Counted from the first letter of the stretch, positions 35,523 through 45,390 are shown. The stretch: DNA of 64,000 nt from Desulfoscipio geothermicus (GCA_016841645.1 JAENYS010000010.1:1-64000); one strand, 5' to 3'. Made by a program: numbers and translations. Notes: generated by a model not told the origin, from the letters alone.

Positions 35523-36293
35523 TTGAAAAAAATAAATTGGTTTATAAGCGTTTTGTTGACCATTGGTTTAATGTTGACACTGTCGGGCTGCGGCGGTACA
35601 AGCCCGAGTAGCGAACCGGATAAATTTACTTATGCCATGAGTGGATTGTATAAGCCGTTTAATTACAAGGATAGCGGTCAGTTAGTCGGTTTTGATGTGG
35701 AAATAGGTGCTGAGATAGCAAAACGTATGGGCATGGAAGCAAACCCGGTCACAAACCCTTGGGAAACCATTATTCAGGGATTAAAGGCAGGTAAATACGA
35801 CGCTATTATCGGCAGTATGGCCATTAACGAGGATCGCCAAAAACAAGTTGATTTTTCAAGACCCTATTATCGTTCGGGGGCACAGATTTTCGTTAGTGTT
35901 GATAATGATATGATTAGTAAGGCGAATGATATGAAAGATAAAAAGATTGGTGTAGTCAAAGCCAGCACATTCCGGGATGTGGCCCTGGAGTATACCAGTG
36001 ATGATAAGGTTATCGGATACGATAGTGATGTTATCGCTTTGAAGGATTTGACCACCGGGCGGATTGACGCGGTCATTACCGACCAAATGGTTGGTTTTGG
36101 GGCTATGAAAGACGGTCTGGCAATTAAAGATGTAGGTGAGCCCTTGTGGGTGGATGAAATGGCTATTCCAGTGCAAAAGGGCAACACCGAGTTGTTAAAT
36201 AAAATTAACGCTGCCCTGGATGAAATGATTAAGGACGGCACTTATGATTCAATAAGCAATAAATGGTTTGGACGTAGTATTTTGGGCGAATAG
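35523..36293 (+). CDS. glnH: Polar amino acid ABC transporter, substrate-binding lipoprotein
   Basis: Extracytoplasmic family 3 solute-binding protein. A basic start and hydrophobic signal (about 5-21) end in the lipobox LSGC (Cys at about 23), so it is tethered to the membrane. The mature part has the family segments FDVEIGAEIAKRMG, WETIIQGLKAGKYDAIIGSM, FSRPYYRSGAQIFV and DAVITDQMVG. TTG 35523 follows AGGGGG. The ligand (Gln, Glu, Arg, His or similar) cannot be fixed from sequence; glnH is the generic symbol. Confidence 0.9.
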   Translation: MKKINWFISVLLTIGLMLTLSGCGGTSPSSEPDKFTYAMSGLYKPFNYKDSGQLVGFDVEIGAEIAKRMGMEANPVTNPWETIIQGLKAGKYDAIIGSMAINEDRQKQVDFSRPYYRSGAQIFVSVDNDMISKANDMKDKKIGVVKASTFRDVALEYTSDDKVIGYDSDVIALKDLTTGRIDAVITDQMVGFGAMKDGLAIKDVGEPLWVDEMAIPVQKGNTELLNKINAALDEMIKDGTYDSISNKWFGRSILGE

Positions 36294-36390
36294 TGTTGAT
36301 ATTTGGCACTAGAACCAATGCGGCAGGCCCGGAGATGTACATTCGATACACAAAAAAATTGCCGGGGTTAATTATTGCAGGGGTGACAGC

Positions 36391-37062
36391 ATGGTAATAA
36401 TATACGAAATATTTATGGAAAACTTATCAGCCTTTATGGCAGCAATGGTTGTTACCTTAAAACTAACGGTTGTTTCATTGGTTCTGGCTATGTTTATTGG
36501 TTTACTAATTGCATTCTTTAAAATATCCGGGAATCGATTGCTATATTCCATTGCTCAGCTTTATATTACTGTTATCCGGGGTACGCCGCTGATCGTGCAA
36601 TTAATGTTTTTGTATTTTGGCATTATTGAACTCGTTATATTGCCCGCGTTTTGGGCAGGTTCACTTGCATTGGCCATCCATGCCGGGGCTTACATCGCGG
36701 AAATATTTCGGGGTACTATCCAGTCTATTGACCGAGGGCAGATGGAGGCCGCTCGTTCCCTAGGCATGAGCTATCCCTTGGCCATGCGCCGCATCATTAT
36801 GCCGCAGGCCTTTAAGCGGGCTATTCCACCTTTGGGCAATCAGTTTATCATTGGTCTTAAGGATTCCTCTCTGGTTGCTTATCTGGGGGTGCCCGAAATA
36901 TACGGTACGGCGCTTTACGTCCAGGCGGAAAATTTTAACCCCTTCCAAACCTATCTGGTGGCTGGTTTCTACTACCTCGTCTTGGTAATTATTTTTACGT
37001 TTCTGGTTAATAAACTGGAAAATAAGCTGAATGTTGAAGAGAACGAGGTGAAATACAAATGA
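36391..37062 (+). CDS. glnP: Polar amino acid ABC transporter, permease
   Basis: Inner-membrane HisM/GlnP-type permease with about five helices. It has the EAA loop [25 protein letters not shown]-type segment that docks the ATPase, plus [12 protein letters not shown] near the second helix. 223 residues is standard. ATG 36391 follows CAGGGGTGA. Its TGA overlaps the ATPase ATG by four bases. Confidence 0.94.
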   Translation: MVIIYEIFMENLSAFMAAMVVTLKLTVVSLVLAMFIGLLIAFFKISGNRLLYSIAQLYITVIRGTPLIVQLMFLYFGIIELVILPAFWAGSLALAIHAGAYIAEIFRGTIQSIDRGQMEAARSLGMSYPLAMRRIIMPQAFKRAIPPLGNQFIIGLKDSSLVAYLGVPEIYGTALYVQAENFNPFQTYLVAGFYYLVLVIIFTFLVNKLENKLNVEENEVKYK

Positions 37063-37784
37063 TTAAAATAAAAGGTCTTAATAAGTCCTTTGGCGGGTTG
37101 CACGTGTTGAAAGACGTAAGCATCAGCGTTGGCAAAAGAAAAGTGGTTGTGCTTATTGGGGCAAGCGGTTCCGGTAAAAGTACGCTTTTGAGATGTATAA
37201 ATTTTTTAGAAATAAAAGATTCGGGAGACGTAATCCTCATGGGTAAGCAAGTCGATCCTCAAAAGGATGACTTGAACAAAATACGTCAAAATGTAGGTAT
37301 GGTGTTTCAGCATTTTAATTTGTTCCCCCATAAGACGGTATTGGAAAACGTTGTAGAAGCTCCTATCTATGTCAAGGGGATATCGCGGCAAGATGCCAAA
37401 GAAACGGCCATTATGCTATTGGAAAAGGTAGGATTATCCGATAAAGCCTGTGTCTATCCCGCCCAGCTATCGGGGGGACAAAAACAAAGGGTGGCCATTG
37501 CCAGGGCACTGGCTATGAACCCGCAGATAATGCTTTTTGACGAGCCTACTTCAGCCCTTGATCCCGAATTAGTAGGTGAAGTGCTGCAGGTAATGAAAGA
37601 TTTGGCCCGTGATGGTATGACCATGGTGGTGGTCACCCATGAGATGGGCTTTGCCAGGGAAGTAGCCGACAGAGTTGTTTACATGGATGAGGGTAGGATA
37701 GTGGAAGAAGGCGTGCCCCAGGAAATATTTCATGCTCCTCAGCATGTGCGTACGCATGCGTTTTTGAGCCAGGTGCTGGCTTGA
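37059..37784 (+). CDS. glnQ: Polar amino acid ABC transporter, ATP-binding protein
   Basis: ABC ATPase energising the permease. It shows Walker [13 protein letters not shown], a Q-loop in [13 protein letters not shown], signature [15 protein letters not shown], Walker [15 protein letters not shown] and the switch His in VVTHEMGFA. 241 residues. Overlaps glnP by four bases; a terminator follows. Confidence 0.96.
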   Translation: MIKIKGLNKSFGGLHVLKDVSISVGKRKVVVLIGASGSGKSTLLRCINFLEIKDSGDVILMGKQVDPQKDDLNKIRQNVGMVFQHFNLFPHKTVLENVVEAPIYVKGISRQDAKETAIMLLEKVGLSDKACVYPAQLSGGQKQRVAIARALAMNPQIMLFDEPTSALDPELVGEVLQVMKDLARDGMTMVVVTHEMGFAREVADRVVYMDEGRIVEEGVPQEIFHAPQHVRTHAFLSQVLA

Positions 37785-37821
37785 AAGCATGGATAAAAAA
37801 TTATGCTTTTGGATAACATAG

Positions 37822-37855
37822 AAAAGCCGCCGGTTATATACGGTGGCTTTTTTTT
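37822..37855 (+). terminator. Intrinsic terminator of glnHPQ
   Basis: AAAAGCCGCCG pairs with CGGTGGCTTTT (one wobble) and the T run covers 37848-37855. Confidence 0.85.
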
Positions 37856-37891
37856 AGCTTGGTATGACTTATAAATTTTTAAGGTGATTGA

Positions 37892-38596
37892 ATGAATGAA
37901 TGTAATCTATTTTCCATACAGAATATTAAGAAAACATTTGTGACAATTAATAATCGTTTATTGCGTAAAATATTGCGTTTTTTAAAAAAGCTTTTGATAT
38001 GCCTGCTTATGATATTTAGCCCGGTAATTATATGGGTGATACTCTCATTAAACAGAGAACTGATTGTAATTTTGGCTAACTGGGGGTGGCTTTCCAATGT
38101 CTTCCCCACCCTGTTTGATACCCTGGGTGAGCAAGTAAATACGCCTGAATTCGCCAGGGGGTTTAATGAAGCCGCGCTGGGCGGGTTGTTAACATTGTTT
38201 GGTGTAATTGTTACGGTATGGTATTATCAGGTGATCAGGGTACAGGAAGTTACCGAAAAAAGGTTGTTTATTATTGATGAGTTGCTGGAAGAGCTCAAAA
38301 AAAACCGATCCATTATAAATGATGTGATAGCAGGTAATGGCGAGCAGTATGAGCAGCATCATGAACAGTTTAGTGAAACCATTTTTTATACCGAAGCCTG
38401 GCATAAGTTGGGCGGTGATGTGGCCTTATTGCCCAGACGGCTTTACTTGCGCCTTAGTGTTTTATACGGCTGTCTCAATTGGTGCACAGATGTACAGGGA
38501 TATTGGAAGAGTAAAACAACGATTGACCGTATAAACGGTATTATTTTGGATTTGCACAAATACAGGGGCAGCTTAAGTAAACCCGAAATATCTTAG
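37892..38596 (+). CDS. Hypothetical membrane protein with a cytoplasmic coiled-coil-like domain
   Basis: No family is recognised. Two hydrophobic segments are visible: about 33-53 (LLICLLMIFSPVIIWVILSL) and about 90-113 (AALGGLLTLFGVIVTVWYYQV). They flank a loop containing a possible weak third segment. The C-terminal half is soluble and charged (VTEKRLFIIDELLEELKKNRSI) with a Trp/Tyr-rich end. ATG 37892 follows AAGGTGA. The gene stands alone between the amino acid importer and the riboflavin operon. Confidence 0.7.
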   Translation: MNECNLFSIQNIKKTFVTINNRLLRKILRFLKKLLICLLMIFSPVIIWVILSLNRELIVILANWGWLSNVFPTLFDTLGEQVNTPEFARGFNEAALGGLLTLFGVIVTVWYYQVIRVQEVTEKRLFIIDELLEELKKNRSIINDVIAGNGEQYEQHHEQFSETIFYTEAWHKLGGDVALLPRRLYLRLSVLYGCLNWCTDVQGYWKSKTTIDRINGIILDLHKYRGSLSKPEIS

Positions 38597-38752
38597 AACA
38601 AAATACCCATCGGAATGCCTATAAGTAGCGCTACAATAGTTGCGGCAACCCATTTTAAAAGGTATGGCAGCCAAACCAATCATGTTACGGAAGTTGTAGC
38701 TATACAAAATATGTTATTAAAATTTTAATATATTGTAAGTTAATCAGAAATA

Positions 38753-38781
38753 TTGACATACATAATGCATGTTACTATAAT
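38753..38781 (+). promoter_or_regulatory. Consensus sigma-A promoter of the rib operon
   Basis: A perfect TTGACA (38753-38758) and a perfect TATAAT (38776-38781) are separated by exactly 17 bases. Transcription would start near 38788, just before the riboswitch. Confidence 0.88.
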
Positions 38782-38798
38782 AAACATAAAATAATATA

Positions 38799-38920
38799 AG
38801 CCTTCAGGGACTGGTGAAATTCCGTACCGGCGGTAAGGTCTTATCCGAGCCCGCGAGCCCTCAAAGGGGCAGATCCGGTGTAATTCCGGGGCCGACAGTA
38901 AAGTCTGGATGGGAGAAGGT
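38799..38920 (+). promoter_or_regulatory. FMN riboswitch (RFN element)
   Basis: The conserved RFN blocks are present in order: CTTCAGGGACTGGTGAAATT, then CCGTACCGGCGGTAA, GAGCCCGCGAGCC, GATCCGGTG, GGGGCCGACAGTA and AGTCTGGATGGGAGAAG. It binds FMN and controls the downstream terminator of the riboflavin operon. Confidence 0.96.
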
Positions 38921-38983
38921 GTTAAGCTTATGAGTTCATTTTGTTCCGGCCAGGAGCAGGGTGTACTTCATGTGTTGTTTATT

Positions 38984-39017
38984 ACCCTGAAGAGCTATTT
39001 TTCTTCGGGTTTTTTTA
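38984..39017 (+). terminator. Riboswitch-controlled terminator
   Basis: ACCCTGAAG pairs with CTTCGGGT (one bulged T), followed by seven T. Its position between the FMN aptamer and ribD fits transcription termination when FMN is bound. Confidence 0.8.
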
Positions 39018-39083
39018 GTTTTTACATGATAATATTACAAGGTTTAATTTGCTAACATGTTTACAGACAAAGAAGGTGGTTAA

Positions 39084-40196
39084 TTGAACACCAGGGATCA
39101 ACATTACATGCAAATGGCTTTAGAGCTTGCGGCCAAGGCCATGGGGCGCACCAGCCCCAATCCCATGGTGGGTGCCGTGGTGGTTAAAGATGGTCGGGTG
39201 ATTGGCCGGGGTTATCATGCACGGGCCGGCACGCCGCATGCCGAGGTGCACGCATTAAGGGAGGCTGGAGAGCTTGCCGGGGGAGCTGATTTATATGTTA
39301 CACTGGAGCCCTGCTGCCATCACGGTCGCACCGGGCCTTGTACCGAGGCAATTATTAAAGCCCGGGTAAACCGGGTTGTGGTGGCCATGACTGATCCCAA
39401 CCCGCTGGTGGCCGGTAAGGGTATGCAAAAGTTAAAGGATGCCGGTATTCAGGTGGCCTGTGGTGTATTGGAGGAGGACGCTTGCCGGTTAAACGAGGTT
39501 TTCATCAAATACATCACCACCTGTCTGCCATATGTCGTTCTGAAAACCGCCATGAGCCTGGATGGCAAAATCGCCACTGCGCAAGGAGAGTCGCAGTGGA
39601 TTACCGGTGCAACGGCCAGGGAATATGTCCATCGGCTGCGGGACAGGTATGATGCTATTTTAGTAGGAGTGGGCACTGTGCTGGCGGATGACCCGTCTCT
39701 TACCTGCAGGTTGCCGGAAGGAGGAGGTAAAGATCCGGTCAGGGTGGTTCTTGATTCCCAAGCCAGAACACCAAGTACAGCCCGGGTAATCACCCAGCCG
39801 TCGGAAGCCCCGACACTTATTGTTACTGTGCCCGGAGCCACGCCGGAGAGAGTACGGTTGTTAAAGGAAGCCGGTGCTCAGGTATTGGAGGTTCCCAGCG
39901 GCGAGGGCGGTATCGATCTGGCATCTTTGCTGCGAGAATTGGGGCAGCGTGAGATTAGTAGTGTACTGGTAGAAGGAGGTGCCCGGGTTAATGGTACGTT
40001 TATCACGGGCAACTTGGTGGACAAAGTTTACTGGTTCATAGCCCCCAAGTTAATTGGCGGTATGGCCGCACCCGGCCCCGTGGGTGGTCCGGGGATAGCT
40101 GTTCTAAAAGACGCGCTTTCCATCAAGGACATTAAGTTAGATCTTTATGGAGAAGATATTTGTATAGAAGGTTACGCGGTTAAACGGAGTGATTAA
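39084..40196 (+). CDS. ribD: Bifunctional riboflavin deaminase/reductase RibD
   Basis: Does the deamination and reduction steps of riboflavin synthesis. The N-terminal zinc deaminase domain (about 1-145) has HAEVHAL and PCCHHGRTGPC; the C-terminal NADPH reductase (about 150-365) has KTAMSLDGKIAT, GVGTVLADDPSL and VEGGARVNG. 370 residues. TTG 39084 follows AAGGTGG (39073-39079). First gene of the FMN-controlled operon. Confidence 0.96.
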   Translation: MNTRDQHYMQMALELAAKAMGRTSPNPMVGAVVVKDGRVIGRGYHARAGTPHAEVHALREAGELAGGADLYVTLEPCCHHGRTGPCTEAIIKARVNRVVVAMTDPNPLVAGKGMQKLKDAGIQVACGVLEEDACRLNEVFIKYITTCLPYVVLKTAMSLDGKIATAQGESQWITGATAREYVHRLRDRYDAILVGVGTVLADDPSLTCRLPEGGGKDPVRVVLDSQARTPSTARVITQPSEAPTLIVTVPGATPERVRLLKEAGAQVLEVPSGEGGIDLASLLRELGQREISSVLVEGGARVNGTFITGNLVDKVYWFIAPKLIGGMAAPGPVGGPGIAVLKDALSIKDIKLDLYGEDICIEGYAVKRSD

Positions 40197-40197
40197 A

Positions 40198-40866
40198 ATG
40201 TTTACCGGATTAGTGGAAGAAAAAGGACAACTGGTTTCGCTGCGCCGGGGTGCTGACTCAGCCCGTTTGAAGATCAAGGCCGGGTTGATTATGGATGATA
40301 TGCAGGTGGGCGATAGTATTGCTGTCAATGGTGTTTGCCTTACAGTAAATACATATGATGTAGGGGCATTTACCGCTGATGTGATGGCCGAAACGCTGGC
40401 TAAAACCAATTTAGGCGCGCTGCAATCGGGTGACCGGGTTAACCTGGAAAGGGCGCTGCGGCTTGGTGACCGGCTGGGCGGTCACTTGGTCAGCGGACAT
40501 ATTGATGGCGTGGGGACAATTGTCAGGATGGAAAAGCAGGATATTGCCACTTTGATTACCATTGCCGCACCACCGGAGGTTATGCATTATATTATTAAAA
40601 AAGGTTCTGTAGCTGTGGATGGCACCAGTTTAACAGTTGTTGATCATAATGATGATTCATTCAGAGTTTCTTTAATACCCCATACTGCCCACAGCACCGT
40701 TTTAGGGCAGAAGAAATCGGGGGACCAGGTTAACCTGGAAGGGGATATGATTGGTAAATACGTGGAGCGCTGGATGGGTGTTGCCGGGCGTAAAGAAAAC
40801 GAAAGTGAAAATACAGTGCGGCACGGCGTAACCGCGGATTTGTTGGCTGAACACGGATTTATTTAA
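40198..40866 (+). CDS. ribE: Riboflavin synthase alpha subunit
   Basis: Dismutates two 6,7-dimethyl-8-ribityllumazine molecules into riboflavin. The duplicated lumazine-binding barrel is seen as [11 protein letters not shown] with AVNGVCLTV in the first half and GHIDGVGTI with VDGTSLTVV in the second. ATG 40198 follows ACGGAGTGA; an in-frame GTG at 40189 overlaps ribD. 222 residues. Confidence 0.96.
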   Translation: MFTGLVEEKGQLVSLRRGADSARLKIKAGLIMDDMQVGDSIAVNGVCLTVNTYDVGAFTADVMAETLAKTNLGALQSGDRVNLERALRLGDRLGGHLVSGHIDGVGTIVRMEKQDIATLITIAAPPEVMHYIIKKGSVAVDGTSLTVVDHNDDSFRVSLIPHTAHSTVLGQKKSGDQVNLEGDMIGKYVERWMGVAGRKENESENTVRHGVTADLLAEHGFI

Positions 40867-40910
40867 CTGATGGTGGCTGCCTGCAATTAATTAACGGAAG
40901 GATGAAAATA

Positions 40911-42131
40911 ATGAAATTCTGCACTACAGAAGAAGCTATTGAAGATATCAGACAAGGCAAAATGTTAGTTGTGGTTGATGATGAGGACCGGGAGAATGAA
41001 GGGGACATTATTGTGGCAGCCGAAAAAGCTACCCCTGAGGTTATTAATTTTATGGCTACTAATGGTAGAGGCTTAATTTGCGTGCCCATGTCCGGTGCCA
41101 GATTGGATGAGCTGGATTTACCGGCTATGGTAACGCATAATACCGATGCGCATGGTACTGCCTTTACCGTATCCGTGGATTATAAGGATACTACCACAGG
41201 AATATCCGCCCATGAGCGGGCGGCTACGGTGAGCGCATTAATTAACCCCAATACCAAACCTGAGGATCTCAGACGACCGGGGCATATTTTCCCGCTGCGG
41301 GCAAAAGAGGGCGGTGTGCTGCGGCGAGCCGGCCATACGGAAACTGCGGTGGATTTAATGAGACTGGCCGGTTTGTACCCGGCAGGGGTTATTTGTGAGA
41401 TTATGAAAGAGGACGGTACCATGGCCAGGGTTCCGGAGTTAATTGAGTTCTGCAAAACCCATAATCTAAAACTGGCTACCGTTGCCGATTTAATTGAATA
41501 CCGGCGCAGGCATGAAAAGCTGATCCGCCGGGTGGATTCGGCCAACTTACCCACTAGATATGGCAAATTCGTGGCGGTGGCTTACGAGAGCTTACTGGAT
41601 AAAGAAGAACATATCGCTCTGGTTAAAGGGAACCTGGCAAGCGTGGAGGCACCCCTGGTCAGGGTACACTCTGAATGCTTAACCGGTGATGTTTTTGGCT
41701 CAACCCGCTGTGATTGTGGTGACCAACTGTCCCGGGCGTTGGAAATGATTGATCGGGAAGGTACCGGTGTCTTACTGTACATGCGTCAGGAAGGCCGAGG
41801 GATAGGCTTGAGCAATAAGATAAGAGCATACAAATTGCAGGACCAGGGTAAGGATACAGTGGAAGCGAACGAGGCGTTGGGTTTTCCTGCCGATTTGCGT
41901 GATTACGGCATCGGTGCCCAGATATTGGCTGAGTTAGGCCTGAAAAAGATCAGATTGATGACCAATAACCCCAGAAAAATAGCCGGCCTGGAAGGACACG
42001 GCCTGCAAGTGGTTGGCCGGGTGCCCATAGAAATTTGCCCCGGGAGGGAAAATAAATTCTATCTCAGTACCAAAAAACGCAAGATGGGGCATTTGTTATC
42101 CGTTGAAGATGTGAATAAGAGATCGTCCTAA
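40911..42131 (+). CDS. ribBA: Bifunctional 3,4-dihydroxy-2-butanone 4-phosphate synthase / GTP cyclohydrolase II
   Basis: Supplies both riboflavin precursors. The N-terminal DHBP synthase (about 1-200) has [12 protein letters not shown] and [10 protein letters not shown]; the C-terminal cyclohydrolase II (about 205-400) has the zinc motif [20 protein letters not shown] and [12 protein letters not shown] 40911 is preferred because GGAAGG at 40896-40901 directly abuts the earlier ATG at 40902. Confidence 0.96.
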   Translation: MKFCTTEEAIEDIRQGKMLVVVDDEDRENEGDIIVAAEKATPEVINFMATNGRGLICVPMSGARLDELDLPAMVTHNTDAHGTAFTVSVDYKDTTTGISAHERAATVSALINPNTKPEDLRRPGHIFPLRAKEGGVLRRAGHTETAVDLMRLAGLYPAGVICEIMKEDGTMARVPELIEFCKTHNLKLATVADLIEYRRRHEKLIRRVDSANLPTRYGKFVAVAYESLLDKEEHIALVKGNLASVEAPLVRVHSECLTGDVFGSTRCDCGDQLSRALEMIDREGTGVLLYMRQEGRGIGLSNKIRAYKLQDQGKDTVEANEALGFPADLRDYGIGAQILAELGLKKIRLMTNNPRKIAGLEGHGLQVVGRVPIEICPGRENKFYLSTKKRKMGHLLSVEDVNKRSS

Positions 42132-42168
42132 ACATAAACAATATATTAACGTAAGGAGAGGATTTTTG

Positions 42169-42639
42169 TTGCCAAAGTTCTATGAAGGCCACCTGGTAGG
42201 AGAGGGTTTAAAGTTTGGTATAATAGTAGGGCGTTTTAATGAATTTATCACCAATAAATTGCTTACCGGGGCGTTGGATGCATTATATCGTCACGGAGTA
42301 GCCGAGCAGGATGTGGAAGTGGCCTGGGTACCGGGAGCCTTTGAAATTCCTATGGTGGCCCGCCGCATGGTAGACATGGCCAAGTATGATGCGGTAATTT
42401 GCCTTGGTGCAGTGATTCGCGGCGCCACACCGCATTTTGATTTTGTGGCCGCCGAGGTGTCCAAGGGTATATCCAAGGTGGGTCTTGATACCGGTACCCC
42501 CACCGTATATGGGGTGCTCACCACAGATACTATTGAGCAGGCTATTGAGCGGGCCGGGACCAAGTCCGGCAATAAGGGCTGGGATGCCGCAGTAACGGCC
42601 ATTGAAATGGCCAATCTAAATAGGGCATTCGGGGCGTGA
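42169..42639 (+). CDS. ribH: 6,7-dimethyl-8-ribityllumazine synthase
   Basis: Penultimate enzyme of riboflavin synthesis, usually a 60-mer capsid. Motifs: [19 protein letters not shown] and [14 protein letters not shown] with the catalytic His. About 156 residues. TTG 42169 (or the adjacent TTG 42166) follows AAGGAGAG. Last gene of the rib operon. Confidence 0.96.
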   Translation: MPKFYEGHLVGEGLKFGIIVGRFNEFITNKLLTGALDALYRHGVAEQDVEVAWVPGAFEIPMVARRMVDMAKYDAVICLGAVIRGATPHFDFVAAEVSKGISKVGLDTGTPTVYGVLTTDTIEQAIERAGTKSGNKGWDAAVTAIEMANLNRAFGA

Positions 42640-42825
42640 TAGCAGGGAGACCTACGGGGTCAGGGGATACATTCGGTTGGCGGTAGCCAGGCGAGGCCGC
42701 ATTCGGGGATTACCGATGTCTGCAAAGCTATTATAAATTATGGGCTGTTGGTGTTTAATATATTAGGCACTAACAGCTCAATTAATAATTTATAAATCCC
42801 ATTTGGAATAAATCACTAAACAAAA

Positions 42826-42856
42826 GTAAAAAACGGCTTGCGCCGTTTTGTTGTTT
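42826..42856. terminator. Bidirectional terminator between ribH and rpmB
   Basis: AAAACGGC pairs with GCCGTTTT around TTGC, with A-rich sequence on the left and GTTGTTTT on the right, so it can serve the convergent genes on both strands. Confidence 0.75.
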
Positions 42857-42875
42857 TACCTTGGTTGTTTAAATA

Positions 42876-43067
42876 CTAGATGGCCCTCTGTACCTTCCCG
42901 CTGCGGAGGCACCTGGTACAAACCATTATTCTACGCGGCGAGCCATTTACAATAGCTTTAACCCTTTGCAGATTGGGTGCCCAGGTTCTTTTGGTGCGGA
43001 TGTGGGAGTGGCTGAGTTGCATACCGACAACAACACCTTTACCACAAATTTCGCATTTTCTGGCCAT
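42876..43067 (-). CDS. rpmB: 50S ribosomal protein L28 (zinc-binding form)
   Basis: 63-residue large-subunit protein. It starts MARKCEICGK and contains a second cysteine pair in CTRCLRSG, so it is the zinc-binding (C+) form. ATG 43067 (minus) follows AGGAGGTG; an upstream GTG at 43076 is in frame but lies inside that site. It is divergent from recG. Confidence 0.95.
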   Translation of the reverse strand: MARKCEICGKGVVVGMQLSHSHIRTKRTWAPNLQRVKAIVNGSPRRIMVCTRCLRSGKVQRAI

Positions 43068-43188
43068 AGTCAACACCTCCTCCTTTACAACACTTATCTA
43101 TTCTATCAGATATCGGCAAGCTGTGCAAGAAAAGCTTAGCCGCTGTACAAAGTATATAATAAAATCAGATGCTGGAGAGTAACGCGTG

Positions 43189-45276
43189 ATGAGTAACATG
43201 GCGACTGAAGATCCTTATGTGACCCCGGTAAAATACGTTAAAATGGTTGGTCCTCGCCGGGCCGAACAGCTGGCACGGCTGAAATTGTTCACGATACATG
43301 ATTTACTCTATCATTTCCCCAGGGAATATGTGGACCGCAGTCAGCTTGTATCACCTTTTGACAGGCATTCCGGGGATATGGTAACTGTCATAGGCCGGGT
43401 ACTAAGCTGTCAGGAGAACAGATCTCGTAAAAATCTAATTATCACTAAGGCAGCGTTGGAATGTGCTCGGGGAATTTTTTATGCAGTTTGGTTTAACCGA
43501 TTTCATGTCAAGAAAACCTTAGAACCAGGTACTTCTTTGTATATAAGCGGAAAATTAAACAATGGTTTTGGTCATCTTGAGGTGCATGTGCAGGATTACG
43601 AAATAATTACCGGTGAAGGCGATTCAATACATGCCGGGCGGATTGTTCCGGTTTATCCGGCGACCAGTGGTGTTACTCAGCGGATGCTGCGCACTTTTGT
43701 GTATGCGGCCCTGGAACAATGGCGCCAAAGCTACCGGGAGTTTTTGCCCCGCCGGGTGCTGGATAAAGAGGGTTTAATGGCTCTGCCTGACGCTTTGCAA
43801 CAGGTGCACTTTCCGGACAGCCATGCCCTGGCCGAACAGGCCAGGCGGCGCTTTGTTTTTGAAGAGCTGTTCTTGTTTCAGCTGCAATTGGCCCTGCTGC
43901 GCCATAATATAACGCGGGTAAAAAAACTACATGGCTATGGCCGAGTAAACAAATTGATGCAGAAATATATGGCTAATCTAAGCTTTATGCTAACCGCAGC
44001 CCAGAGCCGGGTAGTGGATGAAATTACGGTGGATATGGAAAGCCCCCATCCTATGAACAGGCTGCTGCAGGGCGACGTGGGTTCGGGCAAGACGGTGGTA
44101 GCGGTATTAACGCTGCTTAAGGCCGTAGAAAGCGGCTTACAGGGGGCACTCATGGCACCAACTGAGGTGCTGGCTGAACAGCATTATCTATCGCTGGATC
44201 GCTCATTATCCTCGCTGGGTGTGCGGGTGGCTCTATTAAACGGTGGATTGCCTGTCAAGGAACGTCGCGCCCTGCTGGAGCAAATAGCCAACGGAGAAGT
44301 TTCTATTATCGTGGGTACTCAAGCGCTGCTTCAGGAAGATGTGATATTTAAAAGCCTGGCCGTGGTGGTAATTGACGAACAGCATCGCTTTGGCGTAAGA
44401 CAGCGGGGGATACTGCAAAAAAAAGGCGTGTACCCCGATCTATTAATTATGACAGCTACGCCCATACCACGCACCCTGTCCATGACGGTTTATGGTGATT
44501 TAGATGTGTCGGTTATTGATGCCCTTCCTCCCGGTAGGCAACCTGTGCGCACATATTATGTTGTCCCAGAAGAATTATCCAAGGTTTTTCAATTCGTAGC
44601 TCGTCATGTTAGCGAAGGTCGACAGGCTTATGTAGTATGTCCGCTGGTGGAAGAATCTGAAAAATTGGATCTGCAGGCGGCGGAAGATCTATTTCAACAG
44701 TTAGTCAAAGGTGAGCTGCGCATGTGTCGGGTAGCTTTGCTGCACGGGCGCATGAAAAGAGCCGATAAGGAACTGGTGATGGAACAATTTAGGGCTGGGC
44801 TGGTAGATGTATTGGTTAGCACCACCGTGATAGAAGTAGGGATTGATGTGCCCAATGCCGGTGTGATGGTAATTGTCGACGCCGACCGGTTTGGCCTGGC
44901 GCAGCTGCACCAGTTAAGAGGCCGGGTGGGGCGGGGCGGCGATCAGGCTCACTGTATTTTATCGGCCCGGTTGCGTTCCCGGGAAGCGGCAGAACGAATT
45001 AAGGCAATGAAGACCAGTCAGGACGGTTTTTACCTGGCTGAAAAAGATCTGCAGATTCGGGGACCGGGCGATATGGCAGGTGTGAGACAATCCGGTATGC
45101 CTGAATTCAGGCTAGCTAACTTGCTAAAGGACCGGGATCTGCTCGGGGCGGCCCGCCGCCAGGCAATGGTTTTAATTAGCGACGATCCTGAACTAAGAAA
45201 CGGGGAGTATCATTTACTGAGGCTAGTCCTTGAACGCTTGATTAAAGAGGGGAGTAGTTATTATCATATAGGCTGA
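43189..45276 (+). CDS. recG: ATP-dependent DNA helicase RecG
   Basis: Branch-migrating helicase for fork reversal and recombination. The N-terminal wedge OB domain begins about residue 60 (GDMVTVIGRVLS); the helicase core has Walker A GDVGSGKTVVA, motif II DEQHRFG, TATPIPRTL, and the C-terminal motifs VSTTVIEVGIDVP and QLRGRVGRGG. About 695 residues. ATG 43189 is taken; GTG 43186 is directly before it. Confidence 0.96.
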   Translation: MSNMATEDPYVTPVKYVKMVGPRRAEQLARLKLFTIHDLLYHFPREYVDRSQLVSPFDRHSGDMVTVIGRVLSCQENRSRKNLIITKAALECARGIFYAVWFNRFHVKKTLEPGTSLYISGKLNNGFGHLEVHVQDYEIITGEGDSIHAGRIVPVYPATSGVTQRMLRTFVYAALEQWRQSYREFLPRRVLDKEGLMALPDALQQVHFPDSHALAEQARRRFVFEELFLFQLQLALLRHNITRVKKLHGYGRVNKLMQKYMANLSFMLTAAQSRVVDEITVDMESPHPMNRLLQGDVGSGKTVVAVLTLLKAVESGLQGALMAPTEVLAEQHYLSLDRSLSSLGVRVALLNGGLPVKERRALLEQIANGEVSIIVGTQALLQEDVIFKSLAVVVIDEQHRFGVRQRGILQKKGVYPDLLIMTATPIPRTLSMTVYGDLDVSVIDALPPGRQPVRTYYVVPEELSKVFQFVARHVSEGRQAYVVCPLVEESEKLDLQAAEDLFQQLVKGELRMCRVALLHGRMKRADKELVMEQFRAGLVDVLVSTTVIEVGIDVPNAGVMVIVDADRFGLAQLHQLRGRVGRGGDQAHCILSARLRSREAAERIKAMKTSQDGFYLAEKDLQIRGPGDMAGVRQSGMPEFRLANLLKDRDLLGAARRQAMVLISDDPELRNGEYHLLRLVLERLIKEGSSYYHIG

Positions 45277-45329
45277 GATTATTGCAATTAATTTAACTAA
45301 ACGAAAACAATCTGTGTAAAATGTTCCGC

Positions 45330-45358
45330 TCATAGAAAGTTTAAAAAATTACATACTA
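45330..45358 (+). promoter_or_regulatory. Possible sigma-G promoter of the spore protein gene
   Basis: TCATA (45330-45334) and CATACTA (45352-45358) are separated by 17 bases, resembling the forespore sigma-G pattern expected for this gene class. It lies 33 bases before the start codon. Confidence 0.4.
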
Positions 45359-45390
45359 GTTATAACAACAACAGAGGAGGTGAAAGAGCA

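Larger units (their letters stand above)
38597..39083 (+). other. Intergenic region carrying the rib operon control elements
   Basis: It holds a consensus promoter (38753-38781), the FMN riboswitch (38799-38920) and its terminator (38984-39017). The first 150 bases have no convincing gene; a 28-codon minus-strand ORF there (38593-38679) could encode one hydrophobic helix but lacks a ribosome site. Confidence 0.8.
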
